Positions 42,962 through 52,396 of a stretch of DNA of 64,000 nt are shown here, one piece after another. The position numbers and the translations under genes were made by a program. The notes below the pieces were generated by a model. That model worked only from the letters and a program-made list of their open reading frames with translations. It did no database searches and was not told where the DNA came from. Location: NCBI RefSeq assembly GCF_002176815.1, contig NZ_CP021648.1, positions 1,806,001 through 1,870,000 on the forward strand, in the 5' to 3' direction. Source of the DNA: Acidovorax sp. T1 (GTDB lineage Bacteria; Pseudomonadota; Gammaproteobacteria; Burkholderiales; Burkholderiaceae_C). The first letter of the stretch is position 1; each line of letters starts with the position of its first letter.

Positions 42962-43768
42962 TCAGGCGCTGCCTGTGGACAGCGGGGCCAGTCGCCCGAT
43001 CTTCTTCTCTTCGGCCAGGGCTTCGATCTTCACGACGATCAGCGACAGATTGTCGCCACCGCCGCGTGCGCGCGAGCGTGCCTTGTCGATCAGGAATTCG
43101 GTGGCTTCGCGCGGCGACAGCGAATCCACCACCGAGGCCAGCTCGGTGGGCGAAAAGTAATGCCACACGCCATCGCTGCAGGCCAGCAGCACATCGCCGG
43201 GCCGCAATTGCTGGATGGTGTGGGTGGTGATGGGCGGGTCGCTTTCGGTGCCCAGGCAGCCCACCAGAATGTTGGAATGCGGATGGATGTTGGCTTCGGC
43301 CTCGGTCAACTCGCCGCGATCGACCAGGGCCTGGACATAAGAATGGTCGCTGGTGCGAAAGCTCAGCCTGGCACCCTCGAAGTGGTAGATGCGCGAGTCG
43401 CCCGCATGCACCCAGTGGCAGTCGCCGCGCGGGTTGATCAAAAACGCGGCGATGGTGCTGTGGGGTTCCTGTTCGGATGAAATGGCCGTGAGGCGGATGA
43501 CGATGTGCGCCTCTTGCACCATGTTCTTGAGCATCGCGGCGGGGTCGTCCGTCTCCGGCGAGTAGCGTTCAAACAACTGGCGGGCTGTCATCATCACCTG
43601 GTCTGACGCCTTGCGCCCGCCACTGCGGCCACCCATGCCATCGGCCACCACGCCCAGCACGCACCCGTTGAAGCGTTCGTGGGAGATCAGGGCCACCTGG
43701 TCCTGCTGGTATTCGCGGTCACCCTTGTGGATACCCGTAGAGGCGATAAGGCGGAACGCTTTGGTCAT
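42962..43768 (-). CDS. PP2C-type serine/threonine phosphatase
   Basis: This 268-residue metal-dependent phosphatase has the PP2C motifs in order: GDREYQQDQVALISH, GVVADGMGGRSGGRKASDQV with metal-binding aspartate and glycines, CHWVHAGDSRIYHF, ACSDGVWHYFS, and GGGDNLSLIVVKI. It is soluble and lacks extra domains. No kinase gene is adjacent, so its partners are unknown. The start is ATG 43768; the frame upstream has no PP2C character. It is convergent with the exported helical protein and divergent from the DUF465 gene. Confidence 0.92.
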   Translation of the reverse strand: MTKAFRLIASTGIHKGDREYQQDQVALISHERFNGCVLGVVADGMGGRSGGRKASDQVMMTARQLFERYSPETDDPAAMLKNMVQEAHIVIRLTAISSEQEPHSTIAAFLINPRGDCHWVHAGDSRIYHFEGARLSFRTSDHSYVQALVDRGELTEAEANIHPHSNILVGCLGTESDPPITTHTIQQLRPGDVLLACSDGVWHYFSPTELASVVDSLSPREATEFLIDKARSRARGGGDNLSLIVVKIEALAEEKKIGRLAPLSTGSA

Positions 43769-43867
43769 GCTGAGGATTGTGGGGGCCGGCGGTGCAAATC
43801 CCCATCGGGGAGGTGCGTCAGAGCGATTATTATCCGCTCGCGTGTGGCGTTTTTGCCATGCCCATGA

Positions 43868-44092
43868 GTGCATCGCACCGCCAACTTCTTGAAATCGAAC
43901 CACCACTCATTGCCGCGCCAGCTGATTGATTTGCGCATCGCCCATGCCGATCTGGATGCCCGCATCGACCAGGGCACGCATGAGGGAATGCCGGACGATT
44001 TTTTGCTCAGGCGCCTGAAGAAGCGCCGCCTGGCAATGCGCGATGAAATCGACCGCCTGGAGCGCGCACTGCAGCCCCAAGAGCCTGCGTGA
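43868..44092 (+). CDS. DUF465 (YdcH-like) small coiled-coil protein
   Basis: This 74-residue protein carries the DUF465 helical hairpin, with LIDLRIAHADLDARIDQ, DFLLRRLKKRRLAMRDEIDR and the end of the second helix. Such proteins are widespread and uncharacterised. The start is uncertain: GTG 43868 gives the longest frame, while the conserved part begins near residue 17. Its TGA overlaps the ATG of dinG (TGATG), so the pair is probably co-translated. Confidence 0.7.
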   Translation: MHRTANFLKSNHHSLPRQLIDLRIAHADLDARIDQGTHEGMPDDFLLRRLKKRRLAMRDEIDRLERALQPQEPA

Positions 44093-46149
44093 TGAGCCTG
44101 GTGGACGCCGTACATGTGGCATTTGGACCTGATGGGGTGCTGTCGCGAATGGACGCACATTACCGTGTCCGCGATGGCCAGATGGCAATGGCCGACGCGG
44201 TCGCCAGGACCATTGAGCGGGGTGGCGCCCTGGTGGTGGAGGCAGGCACAGGCGTTGGCAAAACCTTCGCCTATCTGGTCCCGGCACTGCTCAGCGGCGA
44301 GCGGGTGTTGCTGTCCACGGCCACCAAGGCTTTGCAGGACCAGCTTTTTGCCCGCGATCTCCCCCAGCTGGTCTCGGCCCTGGCCTTGCCGGTGCGCACG
44401 GCACTGCTCAAGGGGCGCGGCAGTTATCTGTGTTTGCACCGCATGGAGCAGGCGCGCCAGCAAGTCGCGCCGCAGGATCGCGTCATGCAGCGGGTGCTGG
44501 CGAAGGTGGAGGTCTGGTCGCGCAGCACCCGCTCGGGTGATCTGGCCGAGTTGCCGGGCCTGGACGAACGCTCACCCGCCATGGCGCTGATCACATCCAC
44601 CCGCGAAAACTGCCTGGGCACGGCCTGCCCCCGGTTTCGGCAGTGCCATGTGAACCTCGCCCGGCGTGAAGCGCTGGCCGCCGATGTGGTGGTGGTCAAC
44701 CACCATCTGTTCTTTGCCGATGCGGCTGTGCGGGAGTCGGGCATGGCCGAGTTGCTGCCGACCGTGCGGGTCGTGGTGTTTGACGAGGCGCACCAGATCA
44801 ATGAAATCGGCGTGCAGTTCCTGGGTATGCAGCTGACCACGGGGCAGCTGCTGGATTTTTCGCGGGATCTTCTGGCGGCGGGTTTGCAGCATGCCCGTGG
44901 CCTTGCGGACTGGAACACCCTGGCGGGCCCCATCGAGCAGGCCGCTGCCGACCTGCGGATGGCCGTGGGCCCGAATGCCGCCGGCACCAAGCTGCGCTGG
45001 ACAGGCGAGGTGCCCGAAGCCGTGGCGCCGCAAGGCTGGCATGAGGCCCTTGGGCGGGTGTCAATGGCGTGCGCGCAAGCCCTGGAGGCGCTGGACCCGT
45101 TCAGCGAGACATCCCCTGACTTTGTGCGCCTGTACGAGCGCGGCTCTGAGATCTTGGTGCGGCTGGGGCGATTTGCAGCGCCCTGCAGTCCGGACGCCGT
45201 GCGCTGGGTGGACGTGGGGGGGGCGCTGCGGCTGGTGGAGTCGCCGCTCGATATTGCACAGGCCATGCGAACCCGCTTGCTTGCGGCTCCCACCGAAACC
45301 GCAGAATGGGAAGGTGCGGGTGACGAGTGGCCTGCGCCGCAGCCGCACGCAGGGCGGGCCTGGATTTTCACGTCGGCCACGTTGGGCGACGATGCCGCTC
45401 TGACATGGTTCACCGAGCGCTGCGGCTTGCAGGGTGCCGAGATTTTGCGCGTGGAAAGTCCGTTCGACTATGCGTCGCAGGCCGCGCTGTATGTGCCCCG
45501 GCATTTGCCAAAACCCGCCGATCCCGCCCACAGCATCGCCGTGGCCCAGTTGGCTGGAGCGGCCGCAGGCCGTCTGGGTGGGCGCACGCTGGTTCTGACC
45601 ACAACGCTCAAGGCCCTGCGCACTATCGGCGATGCGTTGCAAGCACGTTTCAACAGTCCGGATGGGCTGGAGGTGCTGGTGCAGGGAGACTGGCCCAAAC
45701 GCCACCTCATGGAGCGCTTTCGCGAGGGAGCATTGAACGGACGGCGCGGCTGCGTGCTGGTGGCGTCGGCCTCGTTCTGGGAGGGCTTTGATGTGCCTGG
45801 CGATGCCTTGCAGCTGGTCATCATCGACAAGCTGCCCTTTCCGCCTCCTGGCGATCCGCTGGTGGAAGCACGCACCCACCGCATCGAGGCCGCTGGTGGG
45901 CGTGCCTTTCAGATGCTTGCGGTGCCCGAGGCGGCTGTGGCGCTCAAGCAAGGGGCGGGGCGGCTGATTCGGCGGGAATCGGACCGTGGCATCCTGGTGG
46001 TGTGCGATACCCGGCTGGTCACCATGGGCTATGGCAAACGGCTGATGCGCGCTTTGCCGCCCATGCGCATGCTTGAAAGTCCCGAGGCGTTCGAGGCAGC
46101 GCTGGATGCGCTTACCAGAATTTCCACCACGGATTCGACTTGGTCTTGA
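44092..46149 (+). CDS. dinG: DinG/YoaA-family ATP-dependent DNA helicase
   Basis: This 685-residue XPD-like superfamily 2 helicase has Walker A VVEAGTGVGKTFAYLVPALL (about residue 50). Four cysteines for an iron-sulfur cluster lie at about residues 120-186 (YLCLHRM, then NCLGTACPRFRQCHV). The DEAH box VVFDEAHQINEI is at about residue 230. Late motifs include VLVASASFWEGFDVPGDALQ and LKQGAGRLIRRESDRGILVV. It unwinds DNA in repair or replication stress. It overlaps DUF465 by one base. Its last 38 bp overlap the convergent bamD gene. Confidence 0.93.
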   Translation: MSLVDAVHVAFGPDGVLSRMDAHYRVRDGQMAMADAVARTIERGGALVVEAGTGVGKTFAYLVPALLSGERVLLSTATKALQDQLFARDLPQLVSALALPVRTALLKGRGSYLCLHRMEQARQQVAPQDRVMQRVLAKVEVWSRSTRSGDLAELPGLDERSPAMALITSTRENCLGTACPRFRQCHVNLARREALAADVVVVNHHLFFADAAVRESGMAELLPTVRVVVFDEAHQINEIGVQFLGMQLTTGQLLDFSRDLLAAGLQHARGLADWNTLAGPIEQAAADLRMAVGPNAAGTKLRWTGEVPEAVAPQGWHEALGRVSMACAQALEALDPFSETSPDFVRLYERGSEILVRLGRFAAPCSPDAVRWVDVGGALRLVESPLDIAQAMRTRLLAAPTETAEWEGAGDEWPAPQPHAGRAWIFTSATLGDDAALTWFTERCGLQGAEILRVESPFDYASQAALYVPRHLPKPADPAHSIAVAQLAGAAAGRLGGRTLVLTTTLKALRTIGDALQARFNSPDGLEVLVQGDWPKRHLMERFREGALNGRRGCVLVASASFWEGFDVPGDALQLVIIDKLPFPPPGDPLVEARTHRIEAAGGRAFQMLAVPEAAVALKQGAGRLIRRESDRGILVVCDTRLVTMGYGKRLMRALPPMRMLESPEAFEAALDALTRISTTDSTWS

Positions 46150-46909
46150 CGCTGCCCGTGGCGTAAACGCCTTGGGGGTACGAAGCCTCCATGACCCGGC
46201 GGGCATCGTCCCGCAGCTGGGTCATGCCCAGGGCGTCGTAGGACTGGATCAGGATGTACAGGGCCTCTTCGAGTGCCGGAACGCCCTGGTAATCGGCCAG
46301 TGCCGCCTGGGCGCGGCCGATGGCTGCCACATAGGCGCCACGCTGGTAGTAATAGCGGGCAACGTGCACTTCATACTGGGCTAGCGAATTGACAATGTAG
46401 GTCATGCGCTGGCGAGCGTCGTTGGCGTAGCGCGAATCAGGAAACCGGGTTGCCAGTTCGCTGAACGACTCGAAGGAATCCTTGGCCGCTTTCTGGTCGC
46501 GCTCTGACAGATCTTGCTGCGAAATCCATGAAAAGAGACCCAGGTTGTCGTTGAAGTTGACCAAGCCTTTGAGGTACAGCGCGTAATCCAGTGCGGGACT
46601 GGCGGGGTGTAGCTTCATGAACCGGTCGAGGGTTGCGATGGCCTGGGCCTTTTCACCGGCCTTGTACTGTGCATAGGCTTTGTCCAGCTGCGCCTGCTGG
46701 GCCAGCGGCGTGCCTGCGGCACGGCCCTCCAGCTTTTCCAGCAAGGGTACTGCCTTGTCGAAGGCGCCACCGTTGAGCTCGTCCTTGGCTTCCGAGTAAA
46801 TGCGATTGGGACTCCAGCCCGCTGTCTTGTCTTCCGGAGTGCTGGAGCAACCCGCGAGCAGGCCAGCGGTCAGCAGGGCAGTGATAAATGGCAGGGGAGC
46901 ACGCAGCAT
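46112..46909 (-). CDS. bamD: Outer membrane assembly lipoprotein BamD (ComL)
   Basis: BamD is the essential TPR lipoprotein of the BAM complex, which inserts beta-barrel proteins into the outer membrane. The 265-residue product has a lipobox LLAGC near residue 21. TPR-like helices follow, with IYSEAKDELNGGAFDKAVPL, AIATLDRFMKLHPASPALDY and ATRFPDSRYANDARQRMTYI. The C-terminus is NPWWKFW. Its 3' end overlaps dinG by 38 bp in convergent orientation. It is divergent from dnaE with 197 bp between. Confidence 0.96.
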   Translation of the reverse strand: MLRAPLPFITALLTAGLLAGCSSTPEDKTAGWSPNRIYSEAKDELNGGAFDKAVPLLEKLEGRAAGTPLAQQAQLDKAYAQYKAGEKAQAIATLDRFMKLHPASPALDYALYLKGLVNFNDNLGLFSWISQQDLSERDQKAAKDSFESFSELATRFPDSRYANDARQRMTYIVNSLAQYEVHVARYYYQRGAYVAAIGRAQAALADYQGVPALEEALYILIQSYDALGMTQLRDDARRVMEASYPQGVYATGSVKTKSNPWWKFW

Positions 46910-47106
46910 TGCAGGCAGCTTTCAAGCATAAGGTGAACGTGTGCGCGGTTAGACGCTGCAAAGACTGCCGCACTTTTCTGGTGCGGCTTGGCCTGCGGCA
47001 GTACCTGAACCGACGTTGGCATTGTACCGACCGTGGCTGCCGCACTTGGCTCGCTTTAATTCGCCATTTCAGGTGCCGGGCCAGATGGGCTTCCTACAAT
47101 GGAGCC

Positions 47107-50100
47107 ATGTTTGTTCACCTGCGCCTGCACACCGAGTTTTCCGTCGTTGACGGCACCAATCGCATCGATGACCTGGCCAAGGCTGCGGCCCGGGATGGCC
47201 AGCCTGCGTTGGCTATCACCGATCTCAACAACCTTTTTGGCGCCATCAAGTTCTACAAGGAAATGCGCGGCAAAGGCGTCAAGCCAATTTTGGGCGCTGA
47301 AATTTTTCTCGAAGGCGAGGCGGGGGCGGCGCCGTCGCGCATGCTGCTGCTGGTGCAAGGCCGCCAGGGCTATCTGAACCTGTCCGAATTGCTGGCGCGC
47401 GCCTGGACGCGCAATGTGGTCAAGACACAGGCGATTTGCACCTGGGAGTGGCTGCAGGAACTGGGTGATGGCCTGATCGCGATCTCGGGCGCCCAGGCGG
47501 GCGCGGTGGGGCAAGCGCTGATGAAGGGCGATGACGCCGGTGCGGCGCAGCTGGCGCTGCGGCTGGCCGGCATCTTTCCGCACCGTTTCTATGTGGAGGT
47601 GCAACGGGCGGGGCGCGCTGACGACGAGGCCCATGTCGTGGCGGCCGTGCAACTGGCTGCGCGGCTGCATCTGCCCGTGGTCGCCACGCACCCCGTGCAG
47701 TTCGCCACTGCCGACGATTACGAGGCCCACGAGGCCCGGGTCTGCATTTCCGAGGGCGAAATCCTGGGCAACCAGCGGCGGGTGCGCAAGTTCACGCGCG
47801 AGCAGTATTTCAAGTCGTCGGCACAAATGCAGGCGCTGTTTGAGGATCTGCCCGCCGCACTGGCGAATTCGGTTGAAATTGCCCGCCGTTGCAATATCAG
47901 CCTGGTGCTGGGCAAGCCGCAGTTGCCCAACTTTCCCATCCCGCCCGTGAATGGGCAGGTGATGTCGGTGGAAGACTACTTTCGCCATGTTTCCTTCGAG
48001 GGGCTGGAGGACCGCCTTCAGCTTCTGTTCCCCGACGAAGCCAAGCGCAATGCACAGCGGCCGCGCTATGTGGAGCGGCTGGAGTTCGAGCTCAACACCA
48101 TCCTCAAGATGGGGTTTCCTGGCTACTTTTTGATTGTGGGGGACTTTATCCAATGGGCCAAGACGCACGGGTGCCCCGTGGGGCCGGGCCGGGGCTCTGG
48201 CGCGGGGTCTCTGGTGGCCTATGCGCTCAAGATCACCGACCTGGACCCGCTCGAATACAACCTGCTGTTTGAACGGTTTTTGAACCCCGAGCGCGTGTCG
48301 ATGCCCGACTTCGACATTGACTTTTGCCAGGCGAACCGCGACCGCGTGATCGACTACGTGAAGGACAAATACGGCAAGGATGCCGTGAGCCAGATCGCCA
48401 CCTTCGGCACCATGGCCGCCAAAGCGGCCATTCGGGACGTGGGGCGGGTGATGGACATGAGCTATATGTTTTGCGACGGCATCTCCAAGCTGGTGCCCAA
48501 CAAGCCCGGGCAGTCCTACACACTGGCTTACCCGCCCAACCCCAAGAAAGAGGGCGACAAGAACAACTACGCCCTGGAGCTGGAGCCCCTGCTGGCGGAG
48601 CGGGTGCAAAAGGAAGAAGACGTCAAGACCGTCATCGAGATGGCGCAGAAGCTGGAAGGCTTGACGCGCAACATCGGCATGCATGCCGGTGGCGTGCTGA
48701 TCGCGCCGGGCAAGCTCACCGATTTTTGTCCGCTGTACCAGCAGCCGGGCAGCGAGTCGGCCGTGAGCCAGTACGACAAGGACGACGTGGAGGCGATTGG
48801 CCTGGTGAAGTTCGATTTCCTGGGTCTGGCCACGCTCACCATTCTGGAAATTGCGCGCGAGTTCATCATCAAGCGCCACAAGGGGCAGGAGAACTTCGCC
48901 TTCGAAACCATTCCGCTGGACGATGGCCCGACCTACAGGCTCTTCTCCGATGGCAAGACCGAGGCCGTCTTCCAGTTTGAAAGCCGCGGCATGCAGGGCA
49001 TGCTGAAAGAAGCGCGCCCCAGCCGCCTGGAGGACCTGATTGCGCTGAACGCCTTGTATCGGCCAGGCCCCATGGACCTGATCCCGAGCTTTGTGAACCG
49101 CAAGCATGGCAAGGAAGAGGTGATCTATCCCCATCCGCTGGTGGAGCCCGTGCTGGCCGAGACCTACGGGATCATGGTCTACCAGGAGCAGGTGATGCAG
49201 ACCGCCCAGGTGCTGGGCGGATACAGCCTGGGCGGCGCCGACATGCTGCGCCGGGCCATGGGCAAGAAGAAGGCCGAGGAGATGGCCGAGCACCGCGCCA
49301 TCTTCCGCAAGGGCGCGGCAGAAAAGGGCATCGGCCAGGAGAAGGCTGACGAAGTGTTCGACCTGATGGAGAAGTTTGCGGGCTACGGCTTCAACAAGTC
49401 GCACGCCGCCGCTTATTCGCTGTTGGCCTACCACACCGGCTGGCTCAAGGTGCATTACACGGCCGAGTTCTTTTGCGCCAACATGACGGTGGAAATGGAC
49501 GACACCGACAAGCTCAAGGTGCTGTTCGAAGATGCGCAGAAGAGTTTCGGGCTGACGTTCGAGCCGCCGGATGTCAATCGCGGCCGGTACCGCTTTGAGC
49601 CCGTGACCGACAAGGTGATCCGCTACGGCCTGGGCGCCGTCAAGGGCACGGGGCAACAGGCCATCGATGCCATCGTTGCGGCCCGTGAAGGGCGGGGCGA
49701 TGGGCCGCAGGGCTCCACCACGGGCCCGTTTAAGAGCCTGTTCGATTTCTGCGTGCGGGTGGACAAGGCGCGCTTGAACAAGCGCACCGTCGAGGCGCTC
49801 ATCAAGGCGGGTGCCTTTGACTCGCTCAATCTCAATCGCGCCGCCATGGTGGCGTCGATCGACCGCGCCTTCGACTTTGCCGCGGCCACGCTGGCCAACG
49901 TGAACCAGGGCGGCCTGTTTGACATGATGGGTGACGACGCCCATGGATCGAGCACGCAGGAGCCCGATCTGGTGGACGCGGTGCCCTGGGGCATCAAAGA
50001 GCGCCTCACGCAGGAGAAGACGGCTATCGGCTTCTACCTCTCGGGCCATCTGTTCGATGAAGTGGCGCAGGAAGTGCGCCGCTTTGTGCGCACCCAGATC

Positions 50101-50655
50101 GACGAGTTGCTGGACAGCCGCGAGCCCCAGATTCTTGCCGGCATCGTCACCGATTTTCGCGTGATAAATGGCCAGCGGGGCAAGCTGGGGCTGTTCCGGC
50201 TGGACGATAAATCGGGCGTCATCGAGGCGTCTGCCGACGAGGCCTTGCTCAACACCTACCGCAACCAGCTCAAGGAAGACGAGTTCGTGGTGATGATGGG
50301 GCGCCTGCAGCTGGACCATTTCAGCGGCGGCCTGCGCGTGAAGGTGCAGCAGGTCTGGGATCTGGCGGGCGCGCGTGCGCGGTTCGGCAAATACCTCCAT
50401 GTGGTGGTGGGGGACAAGTCCCCCGATGTGCCGCGTCTGGTGCAAGAGTTTCCGCCGCGTCGCGAAGAGTCGGAGCAAGGCGATCTGCTGCATGGGCTGC
50501 GCGTGCGCATGGGCGTGCGCTGCGTGGCAGAGCAGGGCACCGCGGTGGCCGAGCTGCAGCTGGGCGACGCCAGCCGGTTCTATCCCACCGACGCAGCACT
50601 GGCGGCCTGGAGTGCCCAGGTTGGCACAGGCTCTGCTGCCGTTATCTATGAGTGA
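47107..50655 (+). CDS. dnaE: DNA polymerase III alpha subunit
   Basis: This is the replicative polymerase, 1182 residues (E. coli 1160). An N-terminal PHP domain (RLHTEFSVVDGTNRIDDLAK) precedes the polymerase domain with CPVGPGRGSGAGSLVAYALK and the catalytic MPDFDIDFCQANRDRVIDYV. Further on are GYGFNKSHAAAYSLLAYHTG and a C-terminal OB fold (ILAGIVTDFRVINGQRGKLG). I start at ATG 47107; the open frame extends to 46888 but that part crosses the bamD promoter region. A hairpin follows the stop at 50697. Confidence 0.98.
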   Translation: MFVHLRLHTEFSVVDGTNRIDDLAKAAARDGQPALAITDLNNLFGAIKFYKEMRGKGVKPILGAEIFLEGEAGAAPSRMLLLVQGRQGYLNLSELLARAWTRNVVKTQAICTWEWLQELGDGLIAISGAQAGAVGQALMKGDDAGAAQLALRLAGIFPHRFYVEVQRAGRADDEAHVVAAVQLAARLHLPVVATHPVQFATADDYEAHEARVCISEGEILGNQRRVRKFTREQYFKSSAQMQALFEDLPAALANSVEIARRCNISLVLGKPQLPNFPIPPVNGQVMSVEDYFRHVSFEGLEDRLQLLFPDEAKRNAQRPRYVERLEFELNTILKMGFPGYFLIVGDFIQWAKTHGCPVGPGRGSGAGSLVAYALKITDLDPLEYNLLFERFLNPERVSMPDFDIDFCQANRDRVIDYVKDKYGKDAVSQIATFGTMAAKAAIRDVGRVMDMSYMFCDGISKLVPNKPGQSYTLAYPPNPKKEGDKNNYALELEPLLAERVQKEEDVKTVIEMAQKLEGLTRNIGMHAGGVLIAPGKLTDFCPLYQQPGSESAVSQYDKDDVEAIGLVKFDFLGLATLTILEIAREFIIKRHKGQENFAFETIPLDDGPTYRLFSDGKTEAVFQFESRGMQGMLKEARPSRLEDLIALNALYRPGPMDLIPSFVNRKHGKEEVIYPHPLVEPVLAETYGIMVYQEQVMQTAQVLGGYSLGGADMLRRAMGKKKAEEMAEHRAIFRKGAAEKGIGQEKADEVFDLMEKFAGYGFNKSHAAAYSLLAYHTGWLKVHYTAEFFCANMTVEMDDTDKLKVLFEDAQKSFGLTFEPPDVNRGRYRFEPVTDKVIRYGLGAVKGTGQQAIDAIVAAREGRGDGPQGSTTGPFKSLFDFCVRVDKARLNKRTVEALIKAGAFDSLNLNRAAMVASIDRAFDFAAATLANVNQGGLFDMMGDDAHGSSTQEPDLVDAVPWGIKERLTQEKTAIGFYLSGHLFDEVAQEVRRFVRTQIDELLDSREPQILAGIVTDFRVINGQRGKLGLFRLDDKSGVIEASADEALLNTYRNQLKEDEFVVMMGRLQLDHFSGGLRVKVQQVWDLAGARARFGKYLHVVVGDKSPDVPRLVQEFPPRREESEQGDLLHGLRVRMGVRCVAEQGTAVAELQLGDASRFYPTDAALAAWSAQVGTGSAAVIYE

Positions 50656-50696
50656 TTTGCGACTATAGACTCGGCTTCCATCAGAAGGTTAAAACC

Positions 50697-50713
50697 ACCG
50701 GTTTCCAACCGGT
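50697..50713 (+). terminator. Hairpin after dnaE
   Basis: ACCGGTT-TCC-AACCGGT is a perfect 7 bp stem with a triloop, 42 bp after the dnaE stop. The following CAGTTTC is only weakly T-rich, so termination is plausible but not certain. Bases 50714-50966 hold no gene I can support. Confidence 0.5.
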
Positions 50714-50966
50714 CAGTTTCAGCTATGAGAATGGGGTGGCTGGGGGTGTGAGATGGACTGCAGATCTGCCGGTGTCACAGGCCCGGAGATGAATTGCGCC
50801 AGCAGATCGACTGAGAATTGCGGCTGCGCCGCCTTGTCCGCTGGCGCGGTGGCCTTCGTCTTGCGTGGCATTCATGCTTCTTGTTGACATGTTATGCCGC
50901 GCACAAAAAATCTCTGACAGGCTCGTACGCCGCCGAAGATGGCGGGCCGTGCGTCTTCGTCGCCGA

Positions 50967-51269
50967 TCATCCAAGTGCTGCGCAGACCTCAAAATGCTCG
51001 ACCATCGGTGCTTTCACAAAGAATGGACCGACCAAGCCACGCCATTGGCCATAGGCCGGCGAATTGCGAAAGCCTTCGGTATGGTCTTGCAGTGTCTCCC
51101 AGTGAATCAGCAGCAGGTAGCGCTCGGGTGATTCAATGCTTCGACGCAGTTCGTATTTGCAAAAGCCCTTGGATGTCGAAATGGCGACACGGATGCCTTC
51201 ATGGACGGCTTGTTCGAATGCGGCCTGGTGGCCAGGCTGGATGCTGATGTCGGCGACTTCCAAAATCAT
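50967..51269 (-). CDS. Antibiotic biosynthesis monooxygenase (ABM) domain protein
   Basis: This 100-residue ABM-fold protein begins MILEVADISIQPGHQAAFEQ and continues with FCKYELRRSIESPERYLLLI and HWETLQDHTEGFRNSPAYGQ, the usual ferredoxin-like pattern. Small ABM proteins include quinol monooxygenases and heme-degrading enzymes, so the reaction is not set. AAGGAG lies 7 nt before ATG 51269, which decides the start over upstream in-frame codons. It lies alone between dnaE and an IS3 remnant. Confidence 0.85.
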   Translation of the reverse strand: MILEVADISIQPGHQAAFEQAVHEGIRVAISTSKGFCKYELRRSIESPERYLLLIHWETLQDHTEGFRNSPAYGQWRGLVGPFFVKAPMVEHFEVCAALG

Positions 51270-51332
51270 GTGGTGTTCTCCTTGACCTTGCCCCTGTTTC
51301 GTGTAGTTCTTAACCCACCTTAACCCACGATT

Positions 51333-51865
51333 CACGCGGTCTTTTTATGTTGCGCCGCGTACCAGCGTTGCTCGTACTGCATCGGGCTGAGGTAGTCCAG
51401 CGACGAATGCAGCCTGCGGTGATTGTAGAAAGCCATCTAATCCATCACCACCTGCCTGGCCTGCTCACGGGTGGCGAACTTTTGACCATGCACACTGGCC
51501 TGCATGTGCAGCTGCAGGGTCCAGCCCACCACCTGCCGACCAAACAGGTCGATGACGGCGGCCAGGGCCGCTGCGGCCATGACCATCCTCTCGTCGACGC
51601 AGCCAGTTGAAGTAGTCGCTGGCGCTGACCTCCAGCACCCCGCATGACACGCTCACTGGGTATAGCTTTCTCGTCTGGTCAATCCAGGCGTACCTCGCAG
51701 CGTGTCTTGCGCGAAGTACGCCGCGGCTTTTTTTCGATGTCGCGCTCCATGCGAAGACGGCTGACCTCTGCGCGCAACCGCGCTATCTCCATCTGTCCAT
51801 CTGCTCGGCAGAGACCTTGGCGATCTTGTCATCGCCATCAGCCGGGGGCAAGGTGGTCTTCTGAT
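51333..51865 (-). pseudogene. Decayed IS3-family transposase (OrfA and OrfB pieces)
   Basis: On the minus strand, pieces of an IS3-family transposase follow one another in different frames. They are an OrfA part (PADGDDKIAKVSAEQMD, then IARLRAEVSRLRMERDIEKK), the OrfB start (VSCGVLEVSASDYFNWLRR), the rve middle (ALAAVIDLFGRQVVGWTLQL) and the OrfB end (MAFYNHRRLHSSLDYLSPMQ). An 8 bp duplication breaks OrfA, sequence is missing between the OrfB start and the rve part, and a TAG interrupts the frame before MAFYNHRR. It cannot make an active protein. Ends of the element were not found. Confidence 0.85.
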
Positions 51866-51970
51866 GGAAAATAAAGGCGTAGCTTTTCCACCCAGGCGCC
51901 GGGCCCGGTTGAAAAACACGCAACCATCATCAGATGACACTGGCTGCAGCGATGCCTCTGGATCGCTAGA

Positions 51971-52339
51971 ATGAATTTCATGGCAACAAAACCACCTTCT
52001 CCCCCCACCGTGCAGCCCGTAACCCGGCCGGCGCGGGATGACGGCGGTTCGGTCGTGCTCGAAAGACGCGCGCAAAAGACCCAGCCGCCCCAGATGTACC
52101 AGGTGGTCATGCTCAATGACGACTACACGCCCATGGAGTTCGTGATCGTGGTGCTGCAGGAGTTTTTCAGCAAGGACCGCGAACAGGCCACGCAGATCAT
52201 GTTGAAGATCCACCTCGACGGCAAAGGCGTTTGCGGCGTGTACTCGCGGGACGTGGCCGCCACCAAGGTGGACCAGGTGCTGGAGGCTGCGCTGAAGGCC
52301 GGCCACCCCCTGCAATGTGTGAGTGAACCTGTTGAATAA
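51971..52339 (+). CDS. clpS: ATP-dependent Clp protease adaptor ClpS
   Basis: ClpS hands N-degron substrates to ClpAP. The 122-residue product has a disordered N-terminus, then [20 protein letters not shown] (substrate-pocket region), [20 protein letters not shown] and the end of the fold. ATG 51980 (MATKPPS) is an equally good start. It lies 57 bp before clpA, its usual partner, and about 100 bp after the IS3 remnant, which may have altered its promoter. Confidence 0.96.
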   Translation: MNFMATKPPSPPTVQPVTRPARDDGGSVVLERRAQKTQPPQMYQVVMLNDDYTPMEFVIVVLQEFFSKDREQATQIMLKIHLDGKGVCGVYSRDVAATKVDQVLEAALKAGHPLQCVSEPVE

Positions 52340-52396
52340 CAGGTCTCTCATCCCGATCTACAGTTATCTCTTCCACGCAAGCACAAAGGAGTTCAC

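Noticed and set aside
47056..50493. An 1145-codon open frame on the minus strand
   Set aside because: It is antisense to dnaE, whose catalytic motifs are clear, and shows only low-complexity His/Gln/Leu-rich sequence.
50723..50992. An 89-codon minus-strand ORF between dnaE and the ABM gene
   Set aside because: There is no ribosome site and no recognisable motif, its composition is Arg/Ala-rich as in random GC-rich DNA, and it overlaps the ABM gene end.
51653..52351. A 232-codon minus-strand ORF across clpS
   Set aside because: It is antisense to clpS. Only its C-terminal end holds real sequence, which belongs to the IS3 OrfA remnant.
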